64,000 nt of DNA from Aulostomus chinensis. Its lineage: Eukaryota; Chordata; Actinopteri; Syngnathiformes; Aulostomidae. Numbering within the stretch: position 1 is the first letter of the stretch; every line of letters starts with the position of its first letter. The translations under genes and the position numbers were made by a program. Below the pieces are notes generated by a model. It saw only the letters and a list, made by a program, of their open reading frames with translations, searched no databases and was not told the DNA's origin. Location of the stretch: positions 22,265,457 through 22,329,456 of the forward strand of contig JBBMOA010000007.1 of NCBI GenBank assembly GCA_037954235.1, read 5' to 3'. Shown in pieces: positions 12,350 to 23,722 of this stretch.

Positions 12350-12935
12350 AAAAGAAGGGAAGAGGGAAAAACAAATCTGAGTGCTGCTGAAGATGGGAGG
12401 AGAGCGAGGTGCAGGGTTGGAAAAAGAGGGAGATCGAAAGTAGGGAGGGGAAGAGACCAAGTGGGAGAGCAGCAGCGAAGGACAGGGAAGGAAAGGGAGG
12501 TGAAGAGAGTGGAAGAGGGAGGGAGAAAAGAGGTGTGATAGTGGGTGGGAGAGGAGGGGACAGTCTGGTGGATGGGCAAAAAGACAAAGGAAGGAGAGAG
12601 GAGAGTGAAAGGGATCTGTCAGAGGGCTGGTTAGGGATGAAGAAACTAACAGATGCACAGAGATAAAACAGCCAAGGTCTCTGGAGAGTGATACAAGAGT
12701 GCAATGTGGAGTAACACAGTGGTTTAGTGTGGTAAATGGAAGGAGAGAAGACGGGGAGGAAGAGATTAAGGAAAAGGCAGAGTGATAGACAGAGAAGAGG
12801 GAGGAGAGAAGAGCTGGATCAGAGAGAGGAGGGAGGCCGTCTCGTAGAGCGCATACAGCACGCGAAGAGCTGGTGTTAGAGCGAAGGGAGGGAGGGAGGG
12901 TGGGAGGAGAGAGGGAAACAGAGGGAGGGGGTGAG
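12350..12935. repeat. purine-rich (GA/GGGA) tract upstream of reln
   Basis: The + strand is dominated by G and A (GGGAGA, GAGAGG and GGGAGGGAGGGAGGG motifs), densest at 12350-12640 and 12735-12935, with only scattered pyrimidines. Several pyrimidine-strand open frames of 85-155 codons here are compositional artefacts. Such tracts can form triplex or G-rich structures and often flank vertebrate promoters; the role here is inferred. Confidence 0.8.
12531..12538 (+). promoter_or_regulatory. T-box half-site AGGTGTGA
   Basis: A perfect T-box half-site (reverse complement TCACACCT) lies about 720 bp upstream of the reln ATG. TBR1 is an established direct activator of reln in mammalian cortex, which makes the position suggestive. 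The same 8-mer also occurs elsewhere in the window (for example near 6725, 40509 and 50896), so it may be chance. Confidence 0.25.
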
Positions 12936-12936
12936 G

Positions 12937-12944
12937 TATTTAAA
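12937..12944 (+). promoter_or_regulatory. TATA-like box, candidate reln core promoter
   Basis: TATTTAAA lies about 310 bp upstream of the first reln ATG, just after a long purine-rich stretch. A start site about 30 bp downstream (near 12968) would give a 5' UTR of roughly 280 nt with no upstream ATG between about 12950 and 13250. The box is seen directly; promoter function is inferred from position alone. The mammalian reln promoter is described as CpG-rich and lacking a TATA box, so this may be a lineage difference or a chance match. Confidence 0.4.
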
Positions 12945-12967
12945 CGCTGGAGCAGGACAGCACAGGC

Positions 12968-13249
12968 GAAGCTCTGAACTCCCTGGGAGTGAAGGTAGGA
13001 CAGGGAGAGGAAGCAGAAGAACAGAGCTCAACTGTTTTCTTGACGGCCAAGCCCACACTCACACATAATATTGCACAATATAACAACACACATAGACACA
13101 CACACACGCACTTTTGGACTTTTTACTCATCTGTGGACTCCAAAAGCTGTTCCCTGGAACTCTACCTGTGCCCTCCTTGCTCCCACTCATCACTACTCAC
13201 CTCTTCACCTTCACCTCCACTCCCTCAGCCCCTCGCTTTGTGAGGGCAG
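12968..13249 (+). other. presumed reln 5' UTR
   Basis: This stretch between the putative start site and the reln ATG has no ATG on the + strand. It is CA-rich near 13080-13107 and pyrimidine-rich near 13170-13235. I see no (CGG)n tract like the polymorphic one in the human reln 5' UTR. The 5' boundary is a guess based on the TATA-like box; a spliced upstream noncoding exon cannot be excluded. Confidence 0.4.
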
Positions 13250-13502
13250 ATGGCCATGGCGTGGGCCTCCCTTGGGGGTGCCTTTCTCTGTGCCCTGCTG
13301 GCCCTTGCTTTGGGGAGCAGCAGCATGGATTTCGGGGCGCCCCCTGCGAGCTTCTACCCCCGTTTCAATCCCTTCTTCTTCCTGTGCACTCACCATGGGG
13401 AGCTGGAGGGTGTCGGGGTGGCAGAAGGTGGGGGAGAGGTGCTTCTCACCCTTCAAATTACAGGCAACCCCACCGCCTACACCCCTGGACAGGAATACCA
13501 AG
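13250..13502 (+). CDS. reln: reelin exon 1 coding part: signal peptide and start of Reeler domain
   Basis: This exon encodes 84 residues plus one base of the next codon. Residues 1 to about 24 form a signal peptide (short N-terminus, hydrophobic core FLCALLALALG), which fits a secreted protein. A short linker (residues 25-35) follows, then the Reeler domain begins at FYPRFNPFFFLCTHHGELEG, nearly identical to mammalian reelin. Cys46 should pair with the exon 3 cysteine (Cys135). The exon ends at ..GQEYQ with donor AAG|GTGAGC, phase 1. There are two in-frame starts, at 13250 and 13256. The first has C at -3 and G at +4; the second lies in GCCATGG, a better initiation context, so either or both may be used. 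I give the upstream one. No other ATG occurs between about 12950 and 13250. The segment GVGVAEGGGEV appears about three residues longer than the mammalian equivalent. Confidence 0.96.
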
Positions 13503-13530
13503 GTGAGCACACTGTCTATGGTGTTCACTT

Positions 13531-13550
13531 TTTTGTTGTTGTTGTTGTTG
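13531..13550. repeat. (TTG)6 repeat in early intron 1
   Basis: This TTG trinucleotide run starts about 30 bp after the exon 1 donor site. Confidence 0.9.
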
Positions 13551-15883
13551 CATGCTGAAAAGAAATGGTTCTTTTGCTTTAATAATGTCTGTATTGAAAA
13601 ATGATATTAAAAATTCTTTATACTTTTTTTTAAACCTGGAAGTAAAACTTAATGAATTTGCCTCCTCGCCTTCCTTTTGTGTACATTGTGATTTTGAGTT
13701 TTCATCTTGATATGAACACACAGAATAATAACCTGCGACAAAACAGAATGTATTTTCTAATGTTTGCTTGTTGTGCTAATTGCTACGTTGCACCTTTGAA
13801 ATGTTAACGATCTGAAAAAAATAGGAGAACTTGATCAGGAATTTTTGTGCGTTTCGTGAATACACGCTCTTGCAGGTGTTTACACACAAGGTACTGATGT
13901 GATGTGTGTGTGTAGGGGAGTGTGCTGCTTGTGTCGGGTGGCTGTTGTTGGAAACCAGCATTTATATAACTGTAAGTGATGCTGAGTGATGTTTTTCAGC
14001 ATTGTGAGCAGCTTTAGTATTTTACTAAGCAGTGATCCTGATGATCTATGTGTAGGTGGCTTCTCCACAGGACTAGCAGCGAGATCCCTTCAACTCAATG
14101 AGAGAGTGAAAGTACGAAAAACTGCGAGTGGCTTTGGACGAACGGAGCACCACAGAATGAGATGCTCACAGTGAGACAGAAGAAGCCGTGCTTAGAGAGA
14201 GAGAGAGAAAATAGATTAATATCTTCTTTCCCACACTGATACGCTGGCACCTGGTTCTGGAAAAATGATCCTCTGACCATGCAAACTGTGTCATCATTGC
14301 TCAGTCACTCCCTCTCATCACTTACTTAACACAGAGGACAGTGACCCTCACAGGCCAGCACAGACACACTAAGGTCACATTCCCATGCTTCTCTCCGCTT
14401 AGAGTTGGATGTATGCATATTTTATCTACATTTATGATTGTATCTAACTTCCCGAGTATACATATTTTGTCTGGTGCGTCATCGTTGCATCTCATCTACT
14501 TCTCATGTTGGATTTATTAGTGTTAGTTAGCGTCCGTTATCATGGCAAATAAACCTCTTGAATTCAATCTGTTCAGCAGAGTTTGTGTTATTGTGTATAT
14601 AAAGAAAAGGATATGAGGAGGCCAGAAAAACAGAGCAGGAAAGGCGAGAAGTCTGGAAGAAACAGCATTATCCTCCGTCTGAAAACAACAGCTTGGATCA
14701 ACCCTTCTGTCAAGCACCTTTTAACTGCGGCCGGGCTTGTAGGGAGAGTGGGTGGGGGGAGATTTGAATAACTAGCTGGTGGATGGGAGGGATAGTGCAC
14801 ACAGAGAGGTTTAAATAATTAGCATTAGAAATGTGGTGGACTGGGTGGAGGGAGAGATTTAAATAGGGCCATGGTTGGGATCGGATGGAGTAGGGGGAGA
14901 TTTAAATGACGATGAGAGGATTGAGCAGATAAGATACCAGCAGCGCGGGGCTTGCACGGAAAAATGACAGGGTTCCAAGCTGCTCACTTTTTTTTTTCCG
15001 TCCCATGTTTTGGCACATGATGGCAGATCATTGTTAAATTTCTGGGGTTTTGACTGAGTTTGCAGGGGGATGGAAGGATAAATGGCAAGTGAACAAGTGA
15101 AACGTGGCTGGCTGTACGCTGAGTTGTGCAATCGGGAGCAATCCATCCCAGAGAGTCTCTTTTTTCCTCTCATCCTGTCAAACCTTGATGGGTTACATCT
15201 ATCCTTGCATGGTGTGTCTGCAGCCACTGTCAGGGTCATTGTGGCAGTTTGAGAGCTATTTAAATTACCGATTGAAGGTGGTCAAGTATATCCGCGGCTC
15301 ACAGTAAAGGGGTTTAAGTCAGTAAAAGATGAAATCTTTTGTTGATGTGCTGAAAACGGCAGAGGGATGAGCTTAAGTGCCATTTCTGTTAATTTATTCA
15401 AGTAAGCCTTTATATTTCAGTGTGTTTTTTTATTTACCTTGATCCAAAGGGGTTTCGCTCATTGTTTTTAGAAGCTCAGTGGGCCTTAGTTTTGGATTAC
15501 ATTTGGTTTAATCTCCTGACAGCTATGTGTGATCTAACCACTGAAAGCGCTGCTTGTGGAAATGGTGGGCGGAAGGCATGAGAGATGCTGGCCGTGTGGT
15601 TGTTGAAAGGTTGTAGAAGAGAAAACTGTAGGAAAGAGTGCAAAGGAGACAGATTGTTAGTAGAGGCATGGAAAGTTAGAAAAAGAAAAGGAACGGAAGA
15701 CCTCTTATGACAGAGACACGAGGTGAGTGTCTGAAAGAAACACCTTTGCATTTGGTGCCAACCGAGCAAGAAGCAAGATTCTGTGTGGCTTATATGCTGT
15801 ACAGTAATTGGGTTTGTGACCTGACCTTCCTCCCTCTAGCTTCTCTGTTGCTTTTGAGTGATAAGACTATGTGTGGGTAGCAT

Positions 15884-15889
<6 letters not shown>

Positions 15890-15973
<84 letters not shown>

Positions 15974-15975
15974 TG
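15890..15975. repeat. (GT)40 microsatellite with GCGCGTG end
   Basis: This is an uninterrupted GT array of about 80 bp in intron 1, closed by a short GC alternation. Confidence 0.98.
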
Positions 15976-18900
15976 CTGTAGATTACTGTGTTAAGCCATA
16001 AAGAATGAAATGACCAAGAGAGGTTGCGTTACACTGTGTGTTTTAGATGGTGTGTGTATTGGCAGGGTCCTAGAGGACAAAATGGAAAAAGAAACACTGT
16101 AGAGACACTCTGAACTGCTGCTAAACAGGACGAGGAGAAATGAAAAGATTTGTGTTCTTGCATTCAGCCATCGGGGTCAATCAGACAAATGGAAAGCAAG
16201 TGTCACTCAGACACACACATACTGCCCACATACAGTTGTATCTTTCAGGGAGAGAAGCACAACATCATCAGGTCACGCTAGGATTTAAGCAGCTAAACAA
16301 CCAATAGACACTTCAGCTGCACTCAGAGAGCAGATCTGTGTTTCAGCAATAAGATTTTTCCTTTTCATTTTCTCGCTGACCTCTCTGACAACGTGGTGTG
16401 CTCTCCATACGGCAGCATCATGCTTATAAGGAAGCCACAACAGAACATAAAGGCCGGAGTCCAGTCCCTGCACACAGTTAACCTCAGTGCTGTTTTTCTT
16501 TGCTGTCATTCCTTGTCCGAGTGCCGTGGAAACATTACACGATCATATTTACAGATGAGCACCACTTTTAAAAGGAAGAATAGTGACTCAGCAATAGGAA
16601 GTGGTTAAATTCCAACAAACAGAATGTTTTGATATTAGAAAAGAAAAAAATTAGATTCCCAGCAAAGCACAATTTGTCAGTAGTTAAGTTGTTTGTTCTG
16701 TATAACTTGTGCAGTAATATTAGAAAGCACAATGGAAAAAAGATTGGTGAGGGATTGGAATGGCAGTGAGGTGTCCTCTGCGAGTCAGCAGAGAATAGCT
16801 GGAAAATGAAGGTACATGAGCAGAAATGGGCCAGCCAGATTGAGTGAGTTCCTTTATGTGTCGAGGAACAGACTATTTTTCTCTCAGTGGAGCGCTTGTG
16901 ATAAAAGCTACAGTTGTGTTAATCACATCAGCATTTAGAGCACAGAACTTTGATTCCCGTCAATATGTCTATATGTTTATAGGATTCTAAAATCCGTAGG
17001 AGTATGTTTACTTGTATGTAGTGTACAGTGTGTGTGGTTCTCTCTATATGCAGGGTCATTTGTGTCAGGCACTAAACAAGCCATGTGTGTACAAGCTTTT
17101 TTATGAGGCTTATGGGTAGGCAGTCACACTCCCATCAGTGTTTTGGTTTGGAAAGTAGAAAATATAGCATGAGATTCAGCAATGTCTCCTTCAGGGCCAC
17201 AATAGAGAAACAGGTAGAAACCAGAGATGCAAGGGACGGTGTTGAGACCAGGACGCTGCTCACATATGTTTTAGACTGAGAGGGCCATTCTGTAGATTTT
17301 ATGCATGCACTTCAAATCTGAACTTTTAAGTCAAAATAAAATGCCGTCACAGTAGTTTACCCATGATAACACGAGTTTCGCTCCATTATGACGTATCAGG
17401 CATATTTATTGCAAGTCAAATCCTTAGTGATACATCATATATGTGGAAATAAAGGAGCAGAAATACCGCTAAAAATGCGAAAAGTGGCAGTTATGTGTTT
17501 ATTATGAATGCCACAGCTCAGCAAGCTCATGGTTTGGTTTGTGTTGATATATTTTGGGTGACAATTTGGTTTCGGTGTGTTTTATTTAAGTTTGTTTGGT
17601 ATTAAAGACATTCTCAGCAAATGACAGCTAATCACAGAGACACTCTAAGACACGCTCACCTCTGGTTCTACAATGAAAGATTAGTTTTTTAGAAGTTCTG
17701 TTTCCGGTAAGACCGTCTGTATCTCAGGAGCTAAAGAGTTAAACCATGCAGCCTTATGTGGAACCTAATTAGAAAGTAGAAAGGAATAAACCAATCAGAA
17801 ATGTGCAACATTAACAATGCTAATTGTTCATCTTAAAGTTGATGACAGCGCAGGAGAAACAGGAAAATGGTGTGTCAAAGAAACAAGTGATAATTTTAAA
17901 GTTAGTTTAAGAAAAAAACCCTCAATTCTAAGTGTAGTTAAAGCAGGAACAGACTCAATTACAGCAATTCAACAAGAACAGAAGTATTCGCTTGCTGTGT
18001 TTGTCAGCAGAAAAGGTGTTTCCTCCCGACTGGATTTGACATGTGATGGTGTCACATGTTTTGTCACGCTGATGGGCTGAAGGAGCTTGTCTGTCAAGGC
18101 AAATTCGCTCATATTCGAGGGGTTCCAGACGTAGCTGCAGAGCTCAAACCCTGGAGGAGCATCTCCCCAGAAAGCCACTGCATTGTTGTGTCATTTTTAC
18201 CGACCGTGACAATGAAGATGAAACAATGTAAAACGTCTTAACTTAGCGCCACTTTAAAATACGCACGTGTACAATAAACAACTTGTCAAAATGGAAAGTC
18301 AAAATGGCACAGAGGGAATTCATATGGAGAGTTGATATGAGAAAACAGCTTGTTGGTCTATACAGCAGTCCCTCTCTCAGAGACCTTTTCATGTGCAAAT
18401 GATTGAAGAGGCCTGGGAGACAATCAACATTTCAAGGAGATTTGGATGTTGCCTCTAAATGACATTCTTAATGGGAGCTTGGAGATAGATTCATCTCCCA
18501 AAATACCATCAGCTCTTCCCATGATAACCTATCAGATTAGACATAGTGAATTACTTCAGCAGCTCTTCTGCCAACCACCAGAAACAACTCAGTCTGCTTT
18601 GTGACGGGGAAAGGGACCATTATCTATCTGCAAAGTTGATTACTTGTCCTGGTTGGGGGGAGTTTTTCTGAGTGTGCTGTTGACTGATGGTCTGTAGAAC
18701 AACAAGACAGTTGTGTTGAAGTGAAGGTCACAGACGCAAGGCCTCGGTTAGGCTGCGGAAAAGCAGATATTATCTTACCATAAGCTAGGTCATATCTGGA
18801 GAAGCCACTGTGAGGTGTCACAGAAGTACAGGGCCCGTGTTTAAGTCCTAACAGTCCTTGTCTATGTATTCAGTGTTAAAATGGCATCCATCTGTTGTGA

Positions 18901-21900
18901 CTTCAGCAGCCCATTGGATGTCATCATTTCCCTGTGCAACACTTCACTCCTGTGGGGACTGCTGAGGGTCTGCTTTCTGACCTCTGACCATGTCTTGTCA
19001 GTGCTGCATTGCTTGGAGTTCTGTTCTGTTCCTAAAGAGTGATTAGATTTGGCTGGTGTCTCGTCTCCTCCTCTCCTCTAGTCTACTGCTTCTTATGTCT
19101 CCGTTCAGCTTAACTGCGGCGTCTTATGCTTATCTACTTAAAAGACCAGGAAAACTCAGCATTTTTTACGGTGCAGCAAGCATTGGTCAGTGAACCAATA
19201 AAAGACTGGCCTAGTTTACAGGCAGACATCCGGTTTAGGGGAACAGGGGACACTAGAAAGGAGGGAAAAGTGACAGAAGACAAGTGGGGATAGGGGCTAA
19301 TGGTTTAATAGGGCTCTCCTGTGAGCAAAAGCAACATGCGGATAGTACGAGCACTTTCAAGTGTAGCAAACCCATGCATTCATTAACTTCAGCAGCTCTT
19401 CAGCCTCTCAGCCTCCTGCTGCTTTGTCTGAATAGGTCACTTCACTGAGTAGAGAGAAGTGTGTCAAGTGTATTACTGTTTGTATGGGCTCGCTGGGCGT
19501 GTTTGGATGTTCTGTCTTTGTGGACGTTGAATGATGAACCATTTAAAGAGCATTGTATTCCCGGAGATATGCCAGTTTCCTTTATAAGAAGGAGCAGATG
19601 GGCGAGAAATGAGAATGGATATTCATTGGGAATATCCCCTTTGTGGCACATGCGTGCTTGGCCATGCACACAGCACTCAGCTCTTAGTGGGTGATCCATC
19701 ATGACACAGAGACAGGTCAGATGTTCCGCTGGCTAAACACAAATGTCCTGATCATCAGGCTATTAGAAGTCTTTGTGTCAAAGTTACGACAGGAAACGGC
19801 ATGATAGTAGAACAGGAAGTTTGCGTTTTCCTCCTGTCAGGTGCTAAATGGCTGTGTCAGGGGCTTGCTCTAGCTAGCGTGCACTAACCTGTGTCATTGT
19901 CAGGATGCTGCACACCGCCAATAATTTTCTCTTTCTGTGCATTTGTATTTTCTCATAAAGAGGCAGTAGGCTGCATCAGCTCTGGAGAATTTGCCACTGA
20001 TAGAGTCGGCTCAGGTGCCACCTATATGCTACAATTCTGGAAAATTGATTTACTGTATTCAGAGCAGAGAGAATCACCTCAGATAACACTGACAATGTTA
20101 GCACTCTGCCAGGCTGCCAAAACGGTGCAGGTGTGGAAGAAAGAGCTCAAAATAAGGGCATCGCGTGGTCCCTGCCAGGCTGAGGTGTGCGCCTGTTCCA
20201 GTCTTATTCACACGTAGCACAGAGCGCTTACATTTTTTATTTTCAATTTCCTCAACGGATTCATTTTCCAGCCAAAACAAGAAAGCTCTTAACAAGCAAA
20301 TGTGTGCTGTGTTTTCGTACTTTCATGAGTGGGCAGATGAGTGGGTGTAAGTATTTTCAGGATGTTGAAGAGTGTGCTTGTCTGTTGGGGGTTTGCCTGA
20401 TTTGGAGTGCCTCTCTGTTGATAATACAAACTAGGGTGTGCAGATGCAAGGCTACCACTGTCCAAGTATGCACTCGCTTCCTGTGTTTCCCATTCCCTTT
20501 CTGATGTCTCGAGATTTCAGTTTTAAAGCAGCACATAAGCACCAAGAAAAATTCCATCCCTGTAACAACTTCAGCAACATGTAAGGCCGCCAAAAAATAT
20601 TGTGATATGAAGTTTTTCCACTTATAGCATTCTTGTTGGTTACATACTCACATTTCTGTTGTTGTTGCTGTGGATTAAGTTTGATGAGGAATGTTTTATT
20701 TCTTCTTTTTTTTTGTATGCTCATCAGTTTACGGTTAACCATAGTGAGAAAATGATTGCCAGCTCACTGAGCCCTCTCAATGTATTCTAGACCTGTTGGG
20801 GTGAATCTCAACCACACTGAATTTTATAACTGCACCAGCTTTCAACATAGAAAACTCGTGGGGCGCTCCCCTCTACAGTCTATCTGAATTATTTTTATTG
20901 GCATATTTACACCCACCTTCCTCTGCTTGCTTTCTTTGATGTCTACTCAAAAACCAACAAACAGGTTGTAAACATAATTACAGAATTTTCATTTCTTCCT
21001 AAATACACAATGCCCCAAATGCCCAGACACCATGTCTACGTATAACATTAACATCTCTGTCTACGCTAATGTCTCCATCCTAATCTACTTCATAACAATG
21101 GCTCTGTGTTTCCTTAGGGAGTACCAAGTGAATTTTAAAAAGAGACGGTTCCTTTTAGACCCTTTCCTCCCTCCTCCCCATCCCTGGTGCTGGACATGTT
21201 GTTCTCATGGGGTGGTTTCCCAGCCACTCTTGATTGGCGTGTCAGCTTTGCCGATGGCCTCTTCCTTCCAGAGAATGGAGCTCTTGTTGGAGGACTGTGT
21301 ACCTTCTCCTCCTCCTTCTCCTCCTCTTATTTTGGATCCTCCTTCTGGCACCTCCATTGAGAGAGCTGTAATCCCTGCTTGGGGGGCAGTGTGTCGTCTG
21401 TGCTGATAGCATTCAGCGGGCCTTGTAGCGCTTCAGTGGACCCACTACAGAGGAGGCGGTATGGTGCAACTAGCTGGGTGCTGGGCACACGGCGCGTGGC
21501 ACAGGCGGATTATCCACAGCCCTACCCCCCATCCAGCGCCAGTCTCTCCTTCAAACAGCCAGGCGCACTGTGGCTGAGAGAGACGCGGGTGGCTGGCAGA
21601 GGCAGATTACACAGCTCACACTTATTCCTCCTGAAAGTGACAGCATGGGTGAGGGGGGTTGGTGTTTACAGGGGCCCTGAAAATACCAAATTCCCCTAAT
21701 ACTCTGTTGTGAAATCCCACCTATCAAATGATATACCTCCAGCCCCTACAGATATGTGTGTCATCAGTTCGCTCTGACTCAGGATTAAAACATTCACAGA
21801 TTCTCCCAGGAGATTAATCTATTAAGATTTCTGTCTGGCAAGCTTAATTTTGCATGGAGGTTCCCGAACAAATCACCTATAGTGTTTGCAAAGTTCAGCC

Positions 21901-22773
21901 AATGGTCATATAAAAAAAACTCCAAATCTTTATAAAACACTCACCCTTTTGATATGGGATATCTGTGAAACAATAACACTTTTTTTTTAGGTGAAATAAA
22001 ACATCTGTTCTCGCTGAAGAGTACAGCATGTTTTACACTTCACTGAGTCAAGTGCTTGATGTTGCTTCTCCAGTAGTCTGTGGGACAAAATTTTGAACAA
22101 GAAGCCTACAAAAAAAGTGACCTGTGATCTTCCCGCTCTACTGTTTTTGCCTGCAAACACACAAAAAAATGAGTTCATGTTATTTCCATGTTCTAACAAA
22201 AAATTCTGGTGTGTGACTCAACACAGTTGTTTATGTGGTAGCAGAGCAGAGAAAATAGAGTGATAGTCAGCAGGTGATCCCTCCCACTGAGTGAAGGTGG
22301 TGGAGGTTAAGATATGAAAGAGGCGGTGATAAGAAAAGGAAGATGGAAGGAGCATGACAATGTTAATTACAGCAATAAGTGCATTCTTACCAAGCTGAGC
22401 TGGTGTGATTAAGATTTGGTGTCAAGGGAAACGCTCCCCATTGATCCGCTGCCAGTAGAGACCATCTAGTCTTTCATAACTCCAACCAGCTTGTTAATTA
22501 GAAATCAATCTTTCCCCTCTCTTCTATGCAGCCCCCATCCCCATACCACTGTGCCACTCTCTGTTCCACCCTTACATTCATACCCAGAAGCTTTGGAGGC
22601 ACATTGGACTTTGACTAATGTCAGTGCTTTTGACAAAGTTGGGCATGATGCATAATTTTCATGCCAAGAAAGACCAGGGAGCGGAGAGAAACATAGTGAT
22701 ATCCTGTCTTCCTTTCCAGCTCGTAGGACGTCTTTGAGTTCTCTTACAAATTTGCCAAACTTCTGGATTTGCT

Positions 22774-22870
22774 TTAAAGGACTGGTGTGTAGGAACTTGT
22801 ATTATCTAGTGGTTAAGTGGTAGGCCCCCCCCCCCCCCACACACACACACACACACCCAAACTACTACTC
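22774..22870. repeat. degraded teleost repeat scrap with C14-(AC)9 tract
   Basis: TTTAAAGGACTGGTGTGTAG followed by ATCTAGTGGTTAAG resembles the end of a common fish interspersed element (the remembered consensus begins with a similar AAAGGACTAGTGTGTA and a CATCTAGTGG motif). It runs into 14 C (22825-22838) and (AC)9 (22839-22856). The match is short and from memory. Confidence 0.4.
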
Positions 22871-23676
22871 TACTTTTGCTGTGTAATTACTCTCAGATAG
22901 GGACAAGGAAGTAAAAGTAAATGCTACTGGTGCCCTGGTGCTCAGGGAGGTCCCAGGTAAGTCATAAAATCGAATCAAAAGACTTTCAAAACTGTCTCCA
23001 AGTGCTCCATCTGGATGGCTGCTGTGATTTAATTGAAACAAACGTGTCCAATCGATGCCGAAATAACCATCATAAATATTGATTTGCTAAAAAAAAATAA
23101 ATGCTGTGTAATGTCTTGCCACAAAGTGATGAGTAGCCCTTTGAAATGCTGTTTTTCTGACTAGAGTTTGGTGCAGGATGTGGTTTCAGTTCCCCATCAG
23201 TGTGTGTTCACATGCAGCTCTCTTCCTCCATAGCTCTGATCCTCACCTGTCAGTCCTCTGCGTGTTGAAAGACACACAAAATGACAAGACAAGAACAGAG
23301 AAGAGGCTCAGCTTAAATAGGTTACTACAAATAAAATTTTAATGTTGGACAAACGAAAAATGGGGAGGGAAAAGGAGCAGGCCACTGTTGGTGCAGTATG
23401 GTGGGCTCCATGGAAGACAACCTGTCAGGTGTAGGGGGCGTGTTCATTCGCTCCTGACAGCACAACATTTCTTTGTTTCTGGTGATTACACACTCATGAA
23501 AGTATCCTGTAGTTATTAGTGTTCTATTTCCATCTAAAGATCTAAATCCTCCACACTGTATTTACCAGCTCATGACACACACCATGTGGTATTTAAATAC
23601 ATCCATCGGCAGTCATGTGTCGGTGACAGCCTTACAGACATGTACTGTGGGAAGAGCAATACTACAATTCTACAAT

Positions 23677-23722
23677 TTCATTTAGCAGACGCTTTTGTAC
23701 AAAGCGACGTACAACACAAGTA
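23677..23722 (+). repeat. teleost SINE/LINE tail motif
   Basis: TTTCATTTAGCAGACGCTTT, then TGTACAAAGCGACGTACAA, matches a motif found in the tails of many fish retroposons (consensus close to CATTTAGCAGACGCTTTTAT, then CCAAAGCGACTTACA). Only this block is recognisable, so I call it a fragment. Confidence 0.6.

Noticed and set aside
12217..12704. Serine/proline/leucine-rich minus-strand open frames of 120-155 codons
   Set aside because: They are produced by the purine-rich tract, which lacks stop codons on the pyrimidine strand.
13071..13604. 177-codon open frame overlapping reln exon 1
   Set aside because: It begins at a TTG, is in another frame from the reelin reading, and contains no known domain; it is a shadow of the 5' UTR and exon 1.
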